From: Inia geoffrensis | Lineage: Eukaryota > Chordata > Mammalia > Artiodactyla > Iniidae | NCBI GenBank assembly: GCA_036417435.1 | Contig: CM070901.1 | Coordinates: 164,816,044 to 164,880,043, forward strand | DNA: 64,000 bases | Direction of reading: 5' to 3' | Part shown: one piece after another, positions 51,226-62,859 of the stretch | How positions within the stretch are numbered: the first letter of the stretch is position 1 | How the letters are laid out: each line of letters begins with the position of its first letter | Notes under the pieces: generated by a model | What the model was told of the DNA's origin: nothing | Databases searched by the model: none | The model's input: the letters and a program-made list of their open reading frames with translations, nothing else | Program-made: the position numbers and the translations under genes

Positions 51226-51563
51226 AGCCTGAAGATGGTTAAAGCTATTGATGCTTGAGGTCACAAGACACGGATGGTGATGGTGTCTGGTGAAGATTAT
51301 GGGGCTAAATTGATGGGTGCTTGATCTTGGGATTGATGGGAATGGTGATAATGACAATGTCTAGTGGTGGAGGTAGGTGGCAATAAGAGTTCTTGGGTGC
51401 AAGCAATAGAACCTGACTCTGGCTGACCTATGAAGAAACAAAAGATATTGGGGAGCTCCCAGATGGACACAAAGCCCGGTGATCCAGGCTGAGATAAAGG
51501 GCAGGAACCAAGGAAGTGACAGCATTGGACAGACCAAGCCCCTCAGCAAGACACCCAGATAGA

Positions 51564-51712
51564 GGGTGGGAGGGGAGGAGACGCAGGAGGGAGGAGATAT
51601 GGGGACATATGTATATGTATAGCTGATTCACTTCGTTATAAAGCAGAAACTAACACACCATTGTAAAGCAATTATACGCCAATAAAGATGTTAAAAAAAA
51701 GAAAAAAGAAAA
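51564..51712 (+). mobile_element. Short cetacean-type L1 3' end insertion
   Basis: 'atagctgattcacttcgtta', 'caattatacgccaataaaga', then A-rich tail. Bounded by the perfect 16-bp duplication AAGACACCCAGATAGA (51548 and 51713). Confidence 0.93.
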
Positions 51713-51800
51713 AAGACACCCAGATAGAACTATCACCATCAGACACCACACTGACCACTACTACCAAAGGCCACCTTTCTGAGTGAATTCTAAACCCTCA

Positions 51801-52010
51801 AATTTTTTTTTTTTTTTTTTTGCAGTACGCAGTCCTCTCACTTGTGGCCTCTCCCGTTGAGGAGCACAGGCTCCGGACGCGCAGGCTCAGCGGCCATGGC
51901 TCACGGGCCCAGCCGCTCCACAGCATGTGGGATCTTCCCGGACTGGGGCACGAACCCGTGTCCCCTGCATCGGCAGGGGGACTCTCAACCACTGCGCCAC
52001 CAGGGAAGCC
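51801..52010 (-). mobile_element. CHR-type SINE, short class
   Basis: Reverse copy with poly-T, bounded by the perfect duplication CTAAACCCTCA (51790 and 52011). Confidence 0.95.
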
Positions 52011-52021
52011 CTAAACCCTCA

Positions 52022-52549
52022 TATCTTTGCATCACTCACTCAAGATTCAAAGCTCTGGGCTGAGGCATCCACTTGGCCGAGCCCCGGTCATGTGCCCATG
52101 TCCTATCTGCCAAGGAGTGGGAGGAGGGGCCTGTGGTCCCCTTAACTTCAGTAGTAGGATGTCCATCAAGACATACGTAGTGGGGGCTTCCCCCTAAAGA
52201 GAAAGGGGGTTGGGATGTAGGGCAGCCAAAAACCAACAAAAGTCCACCCAGTAAGGAAGCCTGGTGGTAATGATAGCATGAAGCTAGGAGGAGATGCTGC
52301 CTTCTTTATTGAAACCAAACCCAGGTCAGTGGCATCTGGACCTTTCAACACTGGTCAGACCCAAAGCCCCTTGCAATCACCTACCAACTTCTGATGTCAC
52401 CACCACAAGTGCCCTGCACTCCGGCCAAGTGCAGTTGGGACATTGCCCCTTCCATTTATAGCCCAGCACAGAGCAGAAACCAGGCCTGGACATTCAAACA
52501 AGATGCTAGCAATGACCCAGGGAGAACAAAGAGGGAAGAAACACAGACA
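52022..52549. other. Unassigned intergenic DNA
   Basis: No gene or repeat recognised. Confidence 0.45.
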
Positions 52550-53160
52550 TCTATTCATTTATTCCATATCCTTTTATTAGGCACAGACCAGGTACCAGAT
52601 ACAGCAGAGAATGAGGTCCCTGTACCGTGGAGCTTACAACCTAATGGGGAAGACAGTCGAATCCATAACACATAAGTAGACAAGAATGCTGCTGGGCAGG
52701 AAACACAAGGAGGATGAGATGGAGAGGAACTGGGGGAGCCCTTATGAGGGGGACGTCAGGGAAGGACTCTGAGCTGAAGCTGAAGTTGTTGTGCAGAGAC
52801 CTGGGGCGACTGTGGACTCCGAGACCCTGAGGCCGGAACAAACTTGCTGTGCTTGTGGAACAGAAAGGTGGCCCGAGTAGCTGGAACATAGGAAGCCAGG
52901 GTGGGAGGAGGTGAGGTTAAAGTCAGCCGGGAAGGGACTTACCTGGCAGTCCAGTGGTTGAGACTCCGCACCTCCACTGCAGGGGGGCACGGGTTCGATC
53001 CCAGGTCGGGGAACTAAGATCCCGCATGCCATGTGGCAGGAGCAAAACTATAAATAAATAAATAAGGTAAAATAAAATCAGCTGGGGAAAGAAGTGGGAT
53101 TTTTATTCCCATCAGTGGGAAGCCACTAAGCACCATCCTTTGATAAGAGGAGGGCCTCGT
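52550..53160 (-). mobile_element. LINE-2 3' region, antisense, split by a SINE
   Basis: 'ttcatttattccatatcctt', 'taccgtggagcttacaacct', 'gtcagggaaggactctgagc', 'tcagtgggaagccactaagc'. Confidence 0.75.
52934..53074 (+). mobile_element. Bov-tA/CHRS-like SINE
   Basis: 'cctggcagtccagtggttga' head, GGTTCGATCC B box. Flanks AAAGTCAGCCGGG and AAAATCAGCTGGG form an imperfect duplication. Confidence 0.87.
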
Positions 53161-54894
53161 CCTCAGGAATGAGTAGGCAAGGAGAAGATGGGCCGAGTGC
53201 AGGGAGGGGTATAGGGTCAGTAGAGGTAAGGGCTGGGCTTCCCATACATTGGGCTCCTGTTTCCTCAGTGAGGTATGAGGCTAGGTCATCGATGCACAGG
53301 GGAAGTAGGAGATGGCGGGACATCTGTCCATAAGGCCACATCAGGCTTCCAGTGTCCTGGAAAGAGCCATGATACAGCCCTGGGAAGGACCTAATCAGCC
53401 ATCGTACTCCTGGGCACACACCTCCTGGCAGTTTCCCCCGGGGGACGGAGGCACTTCCTTGACTGAGAAGAGGTCAGTGGTAGCAAGTGAAGCCTCAACC
53501 ATCATCAATCACGATCATAATCACCGTGACCTTCATACCAACAGGCACAAGGACAGGACAGGAAACCCTCGAGGGCACCCTGCCCCTGTGAGCTAGTGGG
53601 ACCTGAGCCCCTACCTGCCCTGTGGACAGCAGTGGGACTGTCCTGGGACAGAGCTAGTGGTGTGCTGTAGCTGGCTCCTACCTGCTTGCAAGAGCTGATT
53701 CTGAGTCTCTTCCCAACTCTACATGCAGTGACATCACATGGGTGGCTTGAAATCAGCCCCAGTGGAGGGCTTTTGGTTCTTTTTCCCAGCTAGCCAATTC
53801 ATCAGCTTGCCTCTGGACAGAGCCCTGAGGACAGTTAGAGACCACGATCCGCACCACTTGCCTCTGTAAACTTCAGAGCCTGGAGCAGGACCAGCAGAAA
53901 GAGTCCAGAGCCCGGGTGGGCAGGTTGTCTGTTGGGAGGATGTTGGGTGGAGGTGGGAGGTCACCTCCCCTTAAGACACACCTGATGGTGGACCAGAGAG
54001 CCTGGGCATCACCTTCACCAGAGCCTCTGCTCCAGACCAGGAGCCTAAAGAAAGGCCAGTGGTCTCCCAGCCGGACTGCCTGACTCACCCTCCTGGGCTG
54101 GGTCTGCTCTGGGAGGGACCAGGGGCTGCTTCCCCTTGCTCCCTGCTCCTTGCTCCCAGGATGAGCCCTGACCTTGGTCATAAACTGGACCTGAGCCCAG
54201 TGACGAAGATCCCCACCCAGGCCCAAACAGAACCCCACCCTTATTCTGGGTTGGGCTATGATCGGGCCACAGAAAACACACTCCCATTTCCATCTGTGCC
54301 TGACACAGGCTCACCCCTAAAATCATGTTAAAGCCAGGGCCTTGAGCCCAAAGCAGGGCAGACCTGGCCAGGGGTTGGCTGAGCATCATCCACCTCAGCA
54401 GTCAAGACTTGAGCTCCTGCCTGGGAAGCAAACAGTAAAATGAAAACCCACCACCATCTCCTCCTTGCTTTAGGGACACATCTTCATCTTAGGAAATAAA
54501 GCCTAAAGGCAAAGAGTATTTTCTAAGACCTAACCCCTCCCCATTCCTGTCAGGCTCCCTCTTTGATTTGGAGGATTCTTGCACTAAACCCTCCCTCCCC
54601 ACTGTGCCCAAACACAGGCCTCCAGATCACTAGGAGGAGAGGGAGCTGAAAAAGCCCCAGGAACTTCATCTGAGAACCTAGGGGTGGAGGCCAGTACCTT
54701 ACCTAGCAAATGGGCAAGACCCTTCCTCTCTACAGCCTCAGTTTCCCCACCTGTACAGTGAGAGATTTAGCCTTCCAGCTCTAATATCCAAAGTTAATGA
54801 TCCTGATGGAAATTTAGGGCCCCATGTTCAAGGGTTGTACTTCATGGACAATTCAGACCCCGGAGACTCAGGAAACTTTCCCTAAACCATGTAT
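53161..54894. other. Unassigned intergenic DNA, GC-moderate, repeat-poor
   Basis: No gene recognised. A MIR fragment at 54690-54800 ('cagtttccccacctgtacag') is the only repeat I can name. Confidence 0.45.
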
Positions 54895-55390
54895 GGGATA
54901 CTGGGTTTAAGTCCTGGGATGTCTTCTTTTTTTTTTTTTTTTTAACATCTTTATTGGGGTATAATTGCTCTACAATGGTGCATCAGTTTCTACTTTATAA
55001 CAAAGTGAATCAGTTATACATATACACACGTTCACATATTTCTTCCCTCTTGCGTCTCCCTCCCTCCCTCCCTCCCTATCCCACCCCTCCAGGTGGTCAC
55101 AAAGCACCGAGCTGATATCCCTGTGCCAAGCGGCTGCTTCCCACTAGCTATCTACCTTACGCTTGTTAGTATATATATGTCCATGCCCCTCCCTCGCCCT
55201 CTCATAGTTCACCCCTCCCCCTCCTCATATCCTCAACTGGGATGTCTTCTTAGCTCTGAGACCTTCTGCTAGTGACTTAGCTCCTATGGGCCTCAGTTTT
55301 CTTATCTGTCAAATGGCACTAACGCCAAGTTTGTGAGGATCAAATGAGACGGTAGCAAGAAAACAGCTTTGTAAGCTGTGGAGCCCAGTC
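54895..55390 (+). mobile_element. MIR SINE split by a young L1
   Basis: Left piece 'actgggtttaagtcctggga'; right piece 55252-55390 'cctcagttttcttatctgtc' and 'aggatcaaatgagacggtag'. Confidence 0.75.
54929..55236 (-). mobile_element. Cetacean-type L1 3' UTR insertion
   Basis: Same family and orientation as 44555-44852 ('catctttattggggtataat', 'ggtggtcacaaagcaccgag'). Bounded by the perfect 15-bp duplication CTGGGATGTCTTCTT (54914 and 55237). Confidence 0.95.
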
Positions 55391-55394
55391 CTCG

Positions 55395-56589
55395 TGGGAG
55401 GGAGGGGCATCTGCTATTCCTGTTGTCATTTGTTATTCCTGCTGTCATGGGTTAATGCTTTGCCTTCCAGCAGAGCCCAGAAAGTAGAACAGTCTGGCCT
55501 AGCTCTCAGGTGGGAGACCGCCTCAGAGTCTCCCCGGAACCCATTCCCCCTGCCCAGAGCCAGCTCCAGCCCTGCATAAGCCTGCTGCCTGGCCTCCCCA
55601 CCTCAGAGGTGATAAATCCTCCTCATTGGTCACCAAGGGACCGCAGGCTTTAGAGCTAGACTGGCCTTGGGGATCCCCAGATCCCATCCCTTTATGGTGG
55701 CCCAGACAGGAAAGGGGCTTGCCCCAGAAGGCACACTGTGTGTATGTCAGCAGCACAGCTGGGCCTCAAGCCCAGCCTCTCTTTCCTCTACCCGAGCCCA
55801 TAAAACGGGGTCCTCTGGAATCTTCACAGCAGCAATGCCTCTGCTGGTGCCCCAAATCAGCAGGCCCTGGCCAGGCGGGGCTCTGGGAGAGAGGGCTGTC
55901 TAAGGCATCCCTCCACAGCCTTCACGCCCTGCTGGGCTCCTGCTGCCTCCAGGAAGCCTTCTCTGATTGGCACCCAAAAGGCTGGAAATGAGTGCCCTCC
56001 CACATACCTCCTTTGACAGAACACCTGCTTAAAGGTGAAAGGTGTCTGTTTGCCTGTCTGCTGGCCTCCAGCCTGAAAGTTTCTCGGGATAGGGAACAGC
56101 TAGATTAATCTGGGCTGCCCATTACAGAGGCCTAGGCCAGACTGAGGGCAAAGGGAATGAGGGAGAAGTGGGAGACAGGGGGATGGGAGGGTGCTCAGGG
56201 CAAGAAAACAATGCACTGGGATTTAGTGGCCCAAGCTGCAGTGCGGCAGGGACACCAAGCCCTCACTCCTTCAGACGTTGATTCCCAGGGCTTCCCTCCC
56301 TCCCCAGTGGCCCATACCCCAGGGCAGGCTCCTCCTGTGGGAACTGCTGTCTCGGCAGCAGGCACCCAGCCACATGGGTGCCGGGAATGAGGCTTGGCAG
56401 CAGGGCGGGCGCTTTCCTGGGCAGTGTTTGTTCTGGGCTGTCCCGACAGGGCTGCCCCTTGCTCGGGCCTGGGGAGGGGATGGCCCTGGGCAGAGGTCCT
56501 GCTGGGAAGGCGGAGTGGTGCGTGGGCCCAGGGAACAGGAAGCATCCTTCTCCTGCCAGCGCTAGTGGAGCAGCTGCTGGGCAACACCG
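55395..56589. other. Unassigned intergenic DNA
   Basis: GC-rich, no gene recognised. Possible L2 scrap at 55895-56010. Confidence 0.45.
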
Positions 56590-56705
56590 GGGAGCTGGTT
56601 AGAGATGCAGGTTGTCAGGTCCTTCCCCAGACCTGCTGTTCAGAATCTCCACTTTAACAAGATCCCCAGGTAACTCTTATACACATTTCAATTTGACAAG
56701 CCCTG
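56590..56705. mobile_element. MER5A fragment
   Basis: 'gttagagatgcaggttgtca', 'cccagacctgctgttcagaa', 'aacaagatccccaggtaact'; opposite orientation to 34350-34525. Confidence 0.75.
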
Positions 56706-56743
56706 TTTTGCAAGTGTCTGCCTGTGTATTTACACAGCAAATA

Positions 56744-56828
56744 AATAAATAAATAAATATCTACAAATTCCCAGTTAAGATAAATAAATAAATAAATATC
56801 TACAAATTCCCAGTTAAGATAAATAAAT
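56744..56828. repeat. 39-bp tandem duplication with (AAAT)n
   Basis: A 39-bp unit, (AAAT)4 followed by ATCTACAAATTCCCAGTTA and AGAT, occurs twice in perfect tandem, followed by the start of a third. Confidence 0.95.
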
Positions 56829-56829
56829 C

Positions 56830-57195
56830 ATGGGTGTCCTGCATGGTGACTAAAGTTAATAATACTGTATCATAATTCAGAAGTTGCTAAGAGAGTAAAT
56901 CTTTAATATTTATTTTATTTATTTATTTGGCTGCACCGCGGGATCTTCGTTGCCGCCTGTGGGATCTTTAGCTGTGGTAGGTGCGGAGTCTTAGCCACTG
57001 GACCGCCGCCAGGGAATTCCCAAGAGAGTAGATCTTAAAAGTTCTCATCACAAGAAAAAAAATTGTAACTACCTGTGGTGATAGATGTTAGCCAGACATT
57101 GTGGTGATCATTTCACAATGTATACAAATATCAAACCATGTCACACACCTGAAACTTAAGTAATGTTTTATAATTATATATCAATTAAAAATTAA
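56830..57195 (+). mobile_element. L1 3' UTR split by a SINE
   Basis: 'gcatggtgactaaagttaat', 'aaaagttctcatcacaagaa', 'cacacctgaaacttaagtaa'. Confidence 0.8.
56904..57021 (-). mobile_element. Bov-tA/CHRS-like SINE
   Basis: Reverse copy with a TTTATTTA tail side and 'ccgccagggaattccc'. The duplication AAGAGAGTAAATCTT / AAGAGAGTAGATCTT differs at one base. Confidence 0.88.
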
Positions 57196-57196
57196 G

Positions 57197-57404
57197 GGCT
57201 TCCCTGGTGGCGCAGTGGTTGAGAGTCCGCCTGCCGATGCAGGGGACACGGGTTCGTGCCCCGTCCGGGAAGATTCCACATGCCGCGGAGCGGCTGGACC
57301 TGTGAGCCATGGCCGCTGAGCCTGCGCGTCCGGAGCCTGTGCTCCGCAACGGGAGAAGCCACAACAGAGGGAGGCCCGCGTACCGCAAAAAAAAAAAAAA
57401 AAAA
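57197..57404 (+). mobile_element. CHR-type SINE, short class
   Basis: Full short-class copy placed at the A-rich end of the preceding L1. Confidence 0.93.
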
Positions 57405-57419
57405 CAGATTACCTTCCTT

Positions 57420-58084
57420 TCATTTCTTCTCTACATTTCAGTTAGGGCATTACCTTGATTTTTTTTTTTTTTCCAAAATTTTGAATGTGTGAATAGGATA
57501 TTTTATCTGTGAATCTCATTCCATTACAGGAAAGAAATATTGCAAGAAATTTATTATAAAAGAGGGTGTGGGGTCTGCTGGGGCTGGAAACCCACTGATG
57601 AATACCCACTCCTGTTTTCAGTTGGCAGCATCAGCCCTGAGGAGACAGAAATGGAAGTGGGCAGCCCTTGAACCTGAGGAGCTTACCTCTAGCAAGGGAG
57701 ATGAGACAGAGATGCATATTGCCACCTTCTGAGCCTCAGTTTCCTCACCCACGAAATGGGTGTAATCAATCATCAGTCATGTCTGCCTGCCTCCCCAAGG
57801 GGCTGGACGGGCTCAAATGAGTTTGGTGGGGGTGGGGCTTTATGAGCTGCCTCATAGGTGAGGGAAGTGAGATCTGAGAATGCCCTGCTCACAGCTCTGT
57901 CTTCTGACGTCTCTCCCTGTCCTTTAGGGTCTAGCCCTCAGCCTCCTCTTTCTCTCCCAGAGCCTCATCTGCCGCTACGGTCTCCCTCTCTCTTCCTCCT
58001 TCCTCCCCTGACCCCCCGCAACAACCCCACACCTATCTGAACCTCGCTCCAAATTAGCAAATTAGCTCTGCTTCTGGGGAGAGC
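57420..58084. other. Unassigned intergenic DNA
   Basis: A MIR scrap at 57715-57775 ('gagcctcagtttcctcaccc'). Nothing else recognised. Confidence 0.45.
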
Positions 58085-58280
58085 AAGCATGCACTGAATG
58101 TTGACTACATGCCAGGACCCCTCATGCACTGGTTCTTTTATGCCAGCCCTGAGACTAGGTCATAATACCCCAATGAGCAGATGAGAAAACCCAGGCTCAG
58201 TGAAAGGGAGTGATCTGCACCCAGTTGCACACAGCCAGTAAGAGGCCAAGCTGGAACAGGAACTCAAGCCTTTGCCTCCG
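58085..58280 (+). mobile_element. MIR SINE
   Basis: 'gactacatgccaggaccc', 'atgagaaaacccaggctcag', 'cacacagccagtaagaggcc'. Confidence 0.7.
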
Positions 58281-59269
58281 ACTTCACCAGGCTTCCTTGG
58301 CTGGAAACAGGAACCAACTTTCCATGACCTTGAGGAGGACTCTGTTCAAGTCCCTCCTCAGAGATCTGTCTCGAGCTGTGCTGCACCGCTCCCTGCAAGA
58401 TCAGGTTCTGGAAGAGCGCTCCTTCCTCCTTCCCTCAAGCATCCCTTCACTCGCCCCATGAATATTTATAGACTCCAGGAGCTGGGATACACAGAAAACG
58501 AAAACAGACAAAATCTCTGCCCTCCTGGAGCTTCTGTTCCAACAGACAGGCAATAAATAGGTATGATGTGTAGCATGATGTGTAGATGGTGCTGGGTGCT
58601 ATGGAAACAATAAAGCAGAGGAGAGGGTGGGGAGGGGAGACTCTGCCATTCTAATTGGGTAGTTAGGGCTCACTGAGAAAAGGACACACTGAGAAAAAGA
58701 CCTGGAGGAACTGGGCAGAAGCCATGTGGCCAAGAGGGGATGAGTGTATCAGGCAGATGAAAGCAATTTGCAAAGGCTCTGAGGTGGGAGAGGAGCATCA
58801 AGAAGGCCAGTGTACCTGCAGCAGATGAGCGAGGGGAGAGTGGGAGGAGATGGGGGTGGGGTGTCCCATGGAGCCTTGTGGTGAGTGGAGGACTTTGGCT
58901 TTTACTCCAAGTGAGATGGAGGCATTAAAATGACATGATCTGACTTGTGTTTTAAAAGGATCGCTCTGGCTGCTGGGTTGAAACCACACTGTGGGAGACA
59001 GGTGCAATAGCAGGGGGGCCAGCAGGGAGGATCCAATAATCCAGGGGAGGGGGGTGATGCCCACGGATATGGCAGCAAGCTGGGTGGGGGGCAAGATGGG
59101 GTCAGAGTCTGCCTGTATTCTGAAGGTAGAGCCAACAAGACTTGCAGACAAACTGGATGTGGGATGTGAGAGGAAAAAGGAATAAAAAATGGCTTCATGT
59201 GTTCAGCCCAAGAACTGGAAGTTGCCATTTGCTGTGGGAGGAGCAATTCAGTTCAAGAATTCAGTTTTG

Positions 59270-59631
59270 GGGGCTTCCCTGGTGGCTCAGTAGTTAAGAA
59301 TCCGCCTGCCAATGCAGGGAACACGGGTTCGAGCCCTGGTCCAGGAAGATCCCACATGCCGCAGAGCAACTAAGCCCGTGCACCACAACTACTGAGCCTG
59401 TGCTCTAGAGCCCACAAGCCACAACTACTGAGTCCACGTGCTGCATCTACTGAAGCCTGTGAGCCCTAGAGCCCGTGCTCCGCAACAAGAGAAGCCACCG
59501 CAATGAGAAGCCAGCGCACCGCCACGAAGAGTAGCCCCTGCTCGCCGCAACTAGAGACAGCCCGCACGCAGCAACAAAGACCCAACACAGCCAAAAAAAA
59601 TAAATAAAAATTTTTTTTAATTAAAAAAAAA
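59270..59631 (+). mobile_element. CHR-type SINE, long form
   Basis: About 360 bp with extra 'ctagagcc' and 'gcaactagagacagcccgca' blocks. Flanks AAGAATTCAGTTTTG and AAGAATTCAGCTTTTG. Confidence 0.93.
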
Positions 59632-59842
59632 AAGAATTCAGCTTTTGATGTGCAAAGTTTGAGGAGACTATAAAGATACATGTAGAGGTATTGTGTAAAA
59701 TTAAATAAATGAGCCTGGAGCTCAGGAGAGAGCTCTGGGCTGGAATATATAAATCTGGGATTTGCCAGCACAGAGATGGCATTTAAAGCTTGAAACTGGA
59801 TGAGATCACCAAGGGAGTGAGTGTAGACAGAAAAGAGAAGAG

Positions 59843-60053
59843 GGGCTTCCCTGGTGGCACAGTGGTTGAGAGTCCGCCTGCCGATGCAGGGGACACGGGT
59901 TCGTGCCCCGGTCTGGGAAGATCCCACATGCCGCGGAGCGGCTGGGCCTGTGAGCCATGGCCGCTGAGCCTGCATGTCTGGAGCCTGTGCTCCGCAACAG
60001 GAGAGGCCACAACAGTGAGAGGCCCGCGTACTGCAAAAAAAGAAAAAAAGAAA
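59843..60053 (+). mobile_element. CHR-type SINE, short class
   Basis: Bounded by AAAAGAGAAGAGG on both sides (59831 and 60055), inside the L2 relic. Confidence 0.94.
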
Positions 60054-60383
60054 GAAAAGAGAAGAGGACCAGGGAGTGAGGGCTGGGCACTTCACTGTTC
60101 AGCAGTTGAGGTGATGAGGAGGAAACCACAAAAGAGTAATCAGTGAAATAGGAGAAAAATCAGGATAGTAAGATATTTTAAAAGTGAAGTGAAGAAAGTA
60201 TTTCAAAGAGGAGGGAATGATCAGCTGTGTCACATGTAATTTATAGATCTAGGAAAATATGAAGATTAAGAATTGACAATTAGAATGGAAGAAAATATTG
60301 CAAATCATATATCTGATAAGGGACTTGTATCTAGAATATATAAAGAACACTCAGAACTCAACAATTTTTTTAAAGATAATTTT

Positions 60384-60568
60384 TTTAAGTATTTATTTAT
60401 TTATTTGGTTGCACCGGGTCTTAGTTGTGGCAGGTGATTCCTTAGTTTCGGCACGCGAACTCAAGTTATGGCATGCATGTGGAATCTAGTTCCCTGACCA
60501 GGGATGGAATCTGGGTCCCCCTGCACTGGGAGCACGGGGTCTTAACCACTGCACCACCAGGGAAGTCC
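60384..60568 (-). mobile_element. tRNA-derived SINE (Bov-tA/CHR-like), diverged
   Basis: TTTATTTA tail side, 'ggttgcaccgggtcttagtt' and 'ccactgcaccaccagggaag' head in reverse. Confidence 0.85.
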
Positions 60569-60599
60569 CAAAAATAACTTTTTAAAATAAGGCAATTTA

Positions 60600-60697
60600 G
60601 GGGACTTCCCTGGCGGTTCAGTGGTTGGGACTCCGCGCTTCCACTGCAGGGGGCCCGAGTTCCTAAGATCCCACATGTTGCACGGCACAGCCAAAAA
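60600..60697 (+). mobile_element. Bov-tA/CHRS-like SINE, internally deleted
   Basis: 'gacttccctggcggttcagt' head; the B-box region is shortened ('gcccgagttcctaagatccc'), then a poly-A. Confidence 0.88.
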
Positions 60698-60864
60698 AAA
60701 AGCAACTTAAAATGGGTACAGGATTTGAATAGACATTCCTCCAAAGATACAGATGGTCAATAAGCACATGAAAAGAAATTCAACATCATTAGCCATCAGA
60801 GACATCCAAATCAAAACCACAATGAGATACTACTTCTAAGATGGCTATAATCAAAAAGACATAT

Positions 60865-61077
60865 GGGGCTTCCCTGGTGGCGCAGTGGTTGAGAGTCTGC
60901 CTGACGATGCAGGGGACACAGGTTCATGCCCCGGTCCGGGAAGATCCCACATGCCGCGGAGCGGCTGGGCCCGTGAGCCATGGCCGCTGAGCCTGCGCGT
61001 CCGGAGCCTGTGCTCTGCAATGGGAGAGGCCACGGCAGTGAGAGGCCCGCCTACCACAACAAACAAACAAACAAACA
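60865..61077 (+). mobile_element. CHR-type SINE, short class
   Basis: (ACAA)n tail; bounded by the perfect 12-bp duplication AAAAAGACATAT (60853 and 61078). Confidence 0.95.
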
Positions 61078-61298
61078 AAAAAGACATATAATAACAAGTG
61101 CTGAAAAGGATATGGAGAAATTGTAACCCTTATACACCACTGGTGAGAAATGTAAAATGGTGCAGCTGCTCTGGAAACCAGTCTGGCAGTTCCTCAAATG
61201 GGTAAACATAAAGTTACCTTATTACCTATGACCAGTAATTCCACTTCTAGATATTTACCCAAGAGAAATGAAAACACATGTCCACACAAAAACTTGTA

Positions 61299-61527
61299 TG
61301 TATACAACACCAAGAGTGGACCCTCATGTAAACTTTGAGTGATGATGATGTGTGAATGTAAGTTCATCAGTTGTGACAAATGCACCACTCTGGTGGGATT
61401 TTGTTGATAATGGAGGAGACTATGCATATGTGGGGGCAGAGTCTATACAGGAAATTTCTGTACCTTCCTCTCAATTTTGCTGTGAATTTAAAACTGCTCT
61501 TTAAAAAGAAAAAAAAAGTTAAAAATA
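61299..61527 (+). mobile_element. L1 3' end nested in another L1
   Basis: 'caccaagagtggaccctcat' to 'aaaactgctctttaaaaag', with AAACTTGTA on both sides (61290 and 61528). The host L1 reads through if this is removed. Confidence 0.7.
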
Positions 61528-61976
61528 AACTTGTACATGAATATTCATAGCAGTATTCATAATAGCCAAAAGTAGAAATAACTCAAATGTCCATCAGTTG
61601 ATGAGTGGATAAATAAAATGTGGTATATCCATATATCCATGGCATATTATTTGTCAATAAATAAAAAGTAAAATACTAATACATGCTATAACATAAGTGA
61701 ACCTTGAAAACATTATGCTAAATAAAAGAAACCAGTCACAAGAGACTACATATTGTATGATTCCATTTATATGAAATGTCCAGAATAGGGCAATCTATAC
61801 AGAGGCAGAAAGTAGATTAGTGGTTGCCTGTGAGTTGAAGGGGTTGGGGGAAAATGGGGAGTGACTGCTAAAGGGCACAGGGTTTCTTTGGGGGATGACG
61901 AAAATGTTCTAAAATTGATTATGGTGCTGGTTGAACAGCTCTGTCAGTATACCAAGCACCACTGAATTGTACACTT

Positions 61977-62022
61977 TATATGGGTGAAGTATACGTTAGC
62001 CATCATATACTTCACCCATATA
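61977..62022. repeat. Perfect inverted repeat, 17-bp arms, 12-bp loop
   Basis: TATATGGGTGAAGTATA at 61977-61993 and its exact reverse complement at 62006-62022, at the 3' end of the old L1. Confidence 0.97.
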
Positions 62023-62077
62023 ATTCATTAGCTAAATTTTCTCTCAGTAAACCTATTTCCAAAAAAAATGTGATGGG

Positions 62078-62195
62078 GAGTTCCCTGGCAGTTCAGTGGT
62101 TAAGACTGGGCACTTTCACTGCTGTGGCCCAGGTCCAATCCCTGGTGGAGGAACTAAGATCCTGCAAGCTGCACGGTGGGGCCAAAACCCCTTGA
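62078..62195 (+). mobile_element. Bov-tA/CHRS-like SINE
   Basis: 'gagttccctggcagttcagt' head, 'ggaactaagatcctgcaag' body, and end 'gtggggccaaaacccc'. Confidence 0.85.
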
Positions 62196-62349
62196 GGATT
62201 GGATTAAGCAATGTGAAGGTCACAGGTGACCTCGACAAAAAGCAGTCTTGGTCTAGTGGTGGGGACAAACGCCTTATTAAAGTGTGTTCAAGAGAGAAGA
62301 GAACAAGCAAAGGCAGCAAATATGAACATTTTCAAAGAGTTCTGCTATA

Positions 62350-62859
62350 CAGATGGTGCCCAACTTACGGTGGTTCAACATACAATGGTTCTACTTACAA
62401 TTTTTCGACTTTACAATGGTGCACAAGCAATGCTCATTCAGTAGAAAATGTATTTTGAATTTTGAATCTTAATCTTCTCCTGGGCTAGCAATATTGGGTC
62501 TGATACTCTCTCGTGATGCTGTGCGGTGGCCACGAGCTGCAGCTCCCATTGAACCATATGACCACATCACATCAAGGGGAAACAACTGACACATTTACAC
62601 CCATTCTGTCTTTCACTTTCAATACAGTATTGAATAAATTAGATGATATAATCAACATTTAATTATAAAATAGGCTTTGTATTAAGTGATTTTGCCCAAC
62701 TTCAGGCTAATGTTAGTGTACTGAGCACATTTAAGGTAGGCTAGGCTAAACCTAGTTAACAGTAGGTTACATATATTAAATGCATTTTCAATTTAGGATA
62801 TTTTCAGCTTACCATGGGTTTATCAGGATGTAACCCCACTGTAAGTCAAGGAAGATCTA
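62350..62859 (+). mobile_element. Tigger-like (pogo/Tc1-mariner) DNA transposon
   Basis: Inverted ends CAGATGGTGCCCAACTTACGG and the reverse of 'ccactgtaagtcaaggaaga' bound about 510 bp, flanked by TA on both sides (62348 and 62860), the target duplication of this superfamily. Too short to encode a transposase. It splits the LINE-2 relic. Confidence 0.82.

Larger units (their letters stand above)
60289..62077 (+). mobile_element. L1 ORF2 end and 3' UTR inserted in the LINE-2
   Basis: 'ttgcaaatcatatatctgat', 'acattcctccaaagatacag', 'aaaaccacaatgagatacta', 'atgtccatcagttgatgagt', 'cactgaattgtacac'. It is interrupted by SINEs at 60384, 60600 and 60865 and by another L1 end at 61299. Frames are broken. 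Confidence 0.75.

Noticed and set aside
56744..56828. Possible CRISPR-like repeat array
   Set aside because: Only two directly adjacent units without spacers, in a mammalian genome. A simple tandem duplication.
59466..60095. 209-codon - strand open frame
   Set aside because: A chance fusion of CHR SINE and LINE-2 sequence, with an SINE-derived start and tail. Not a gene.
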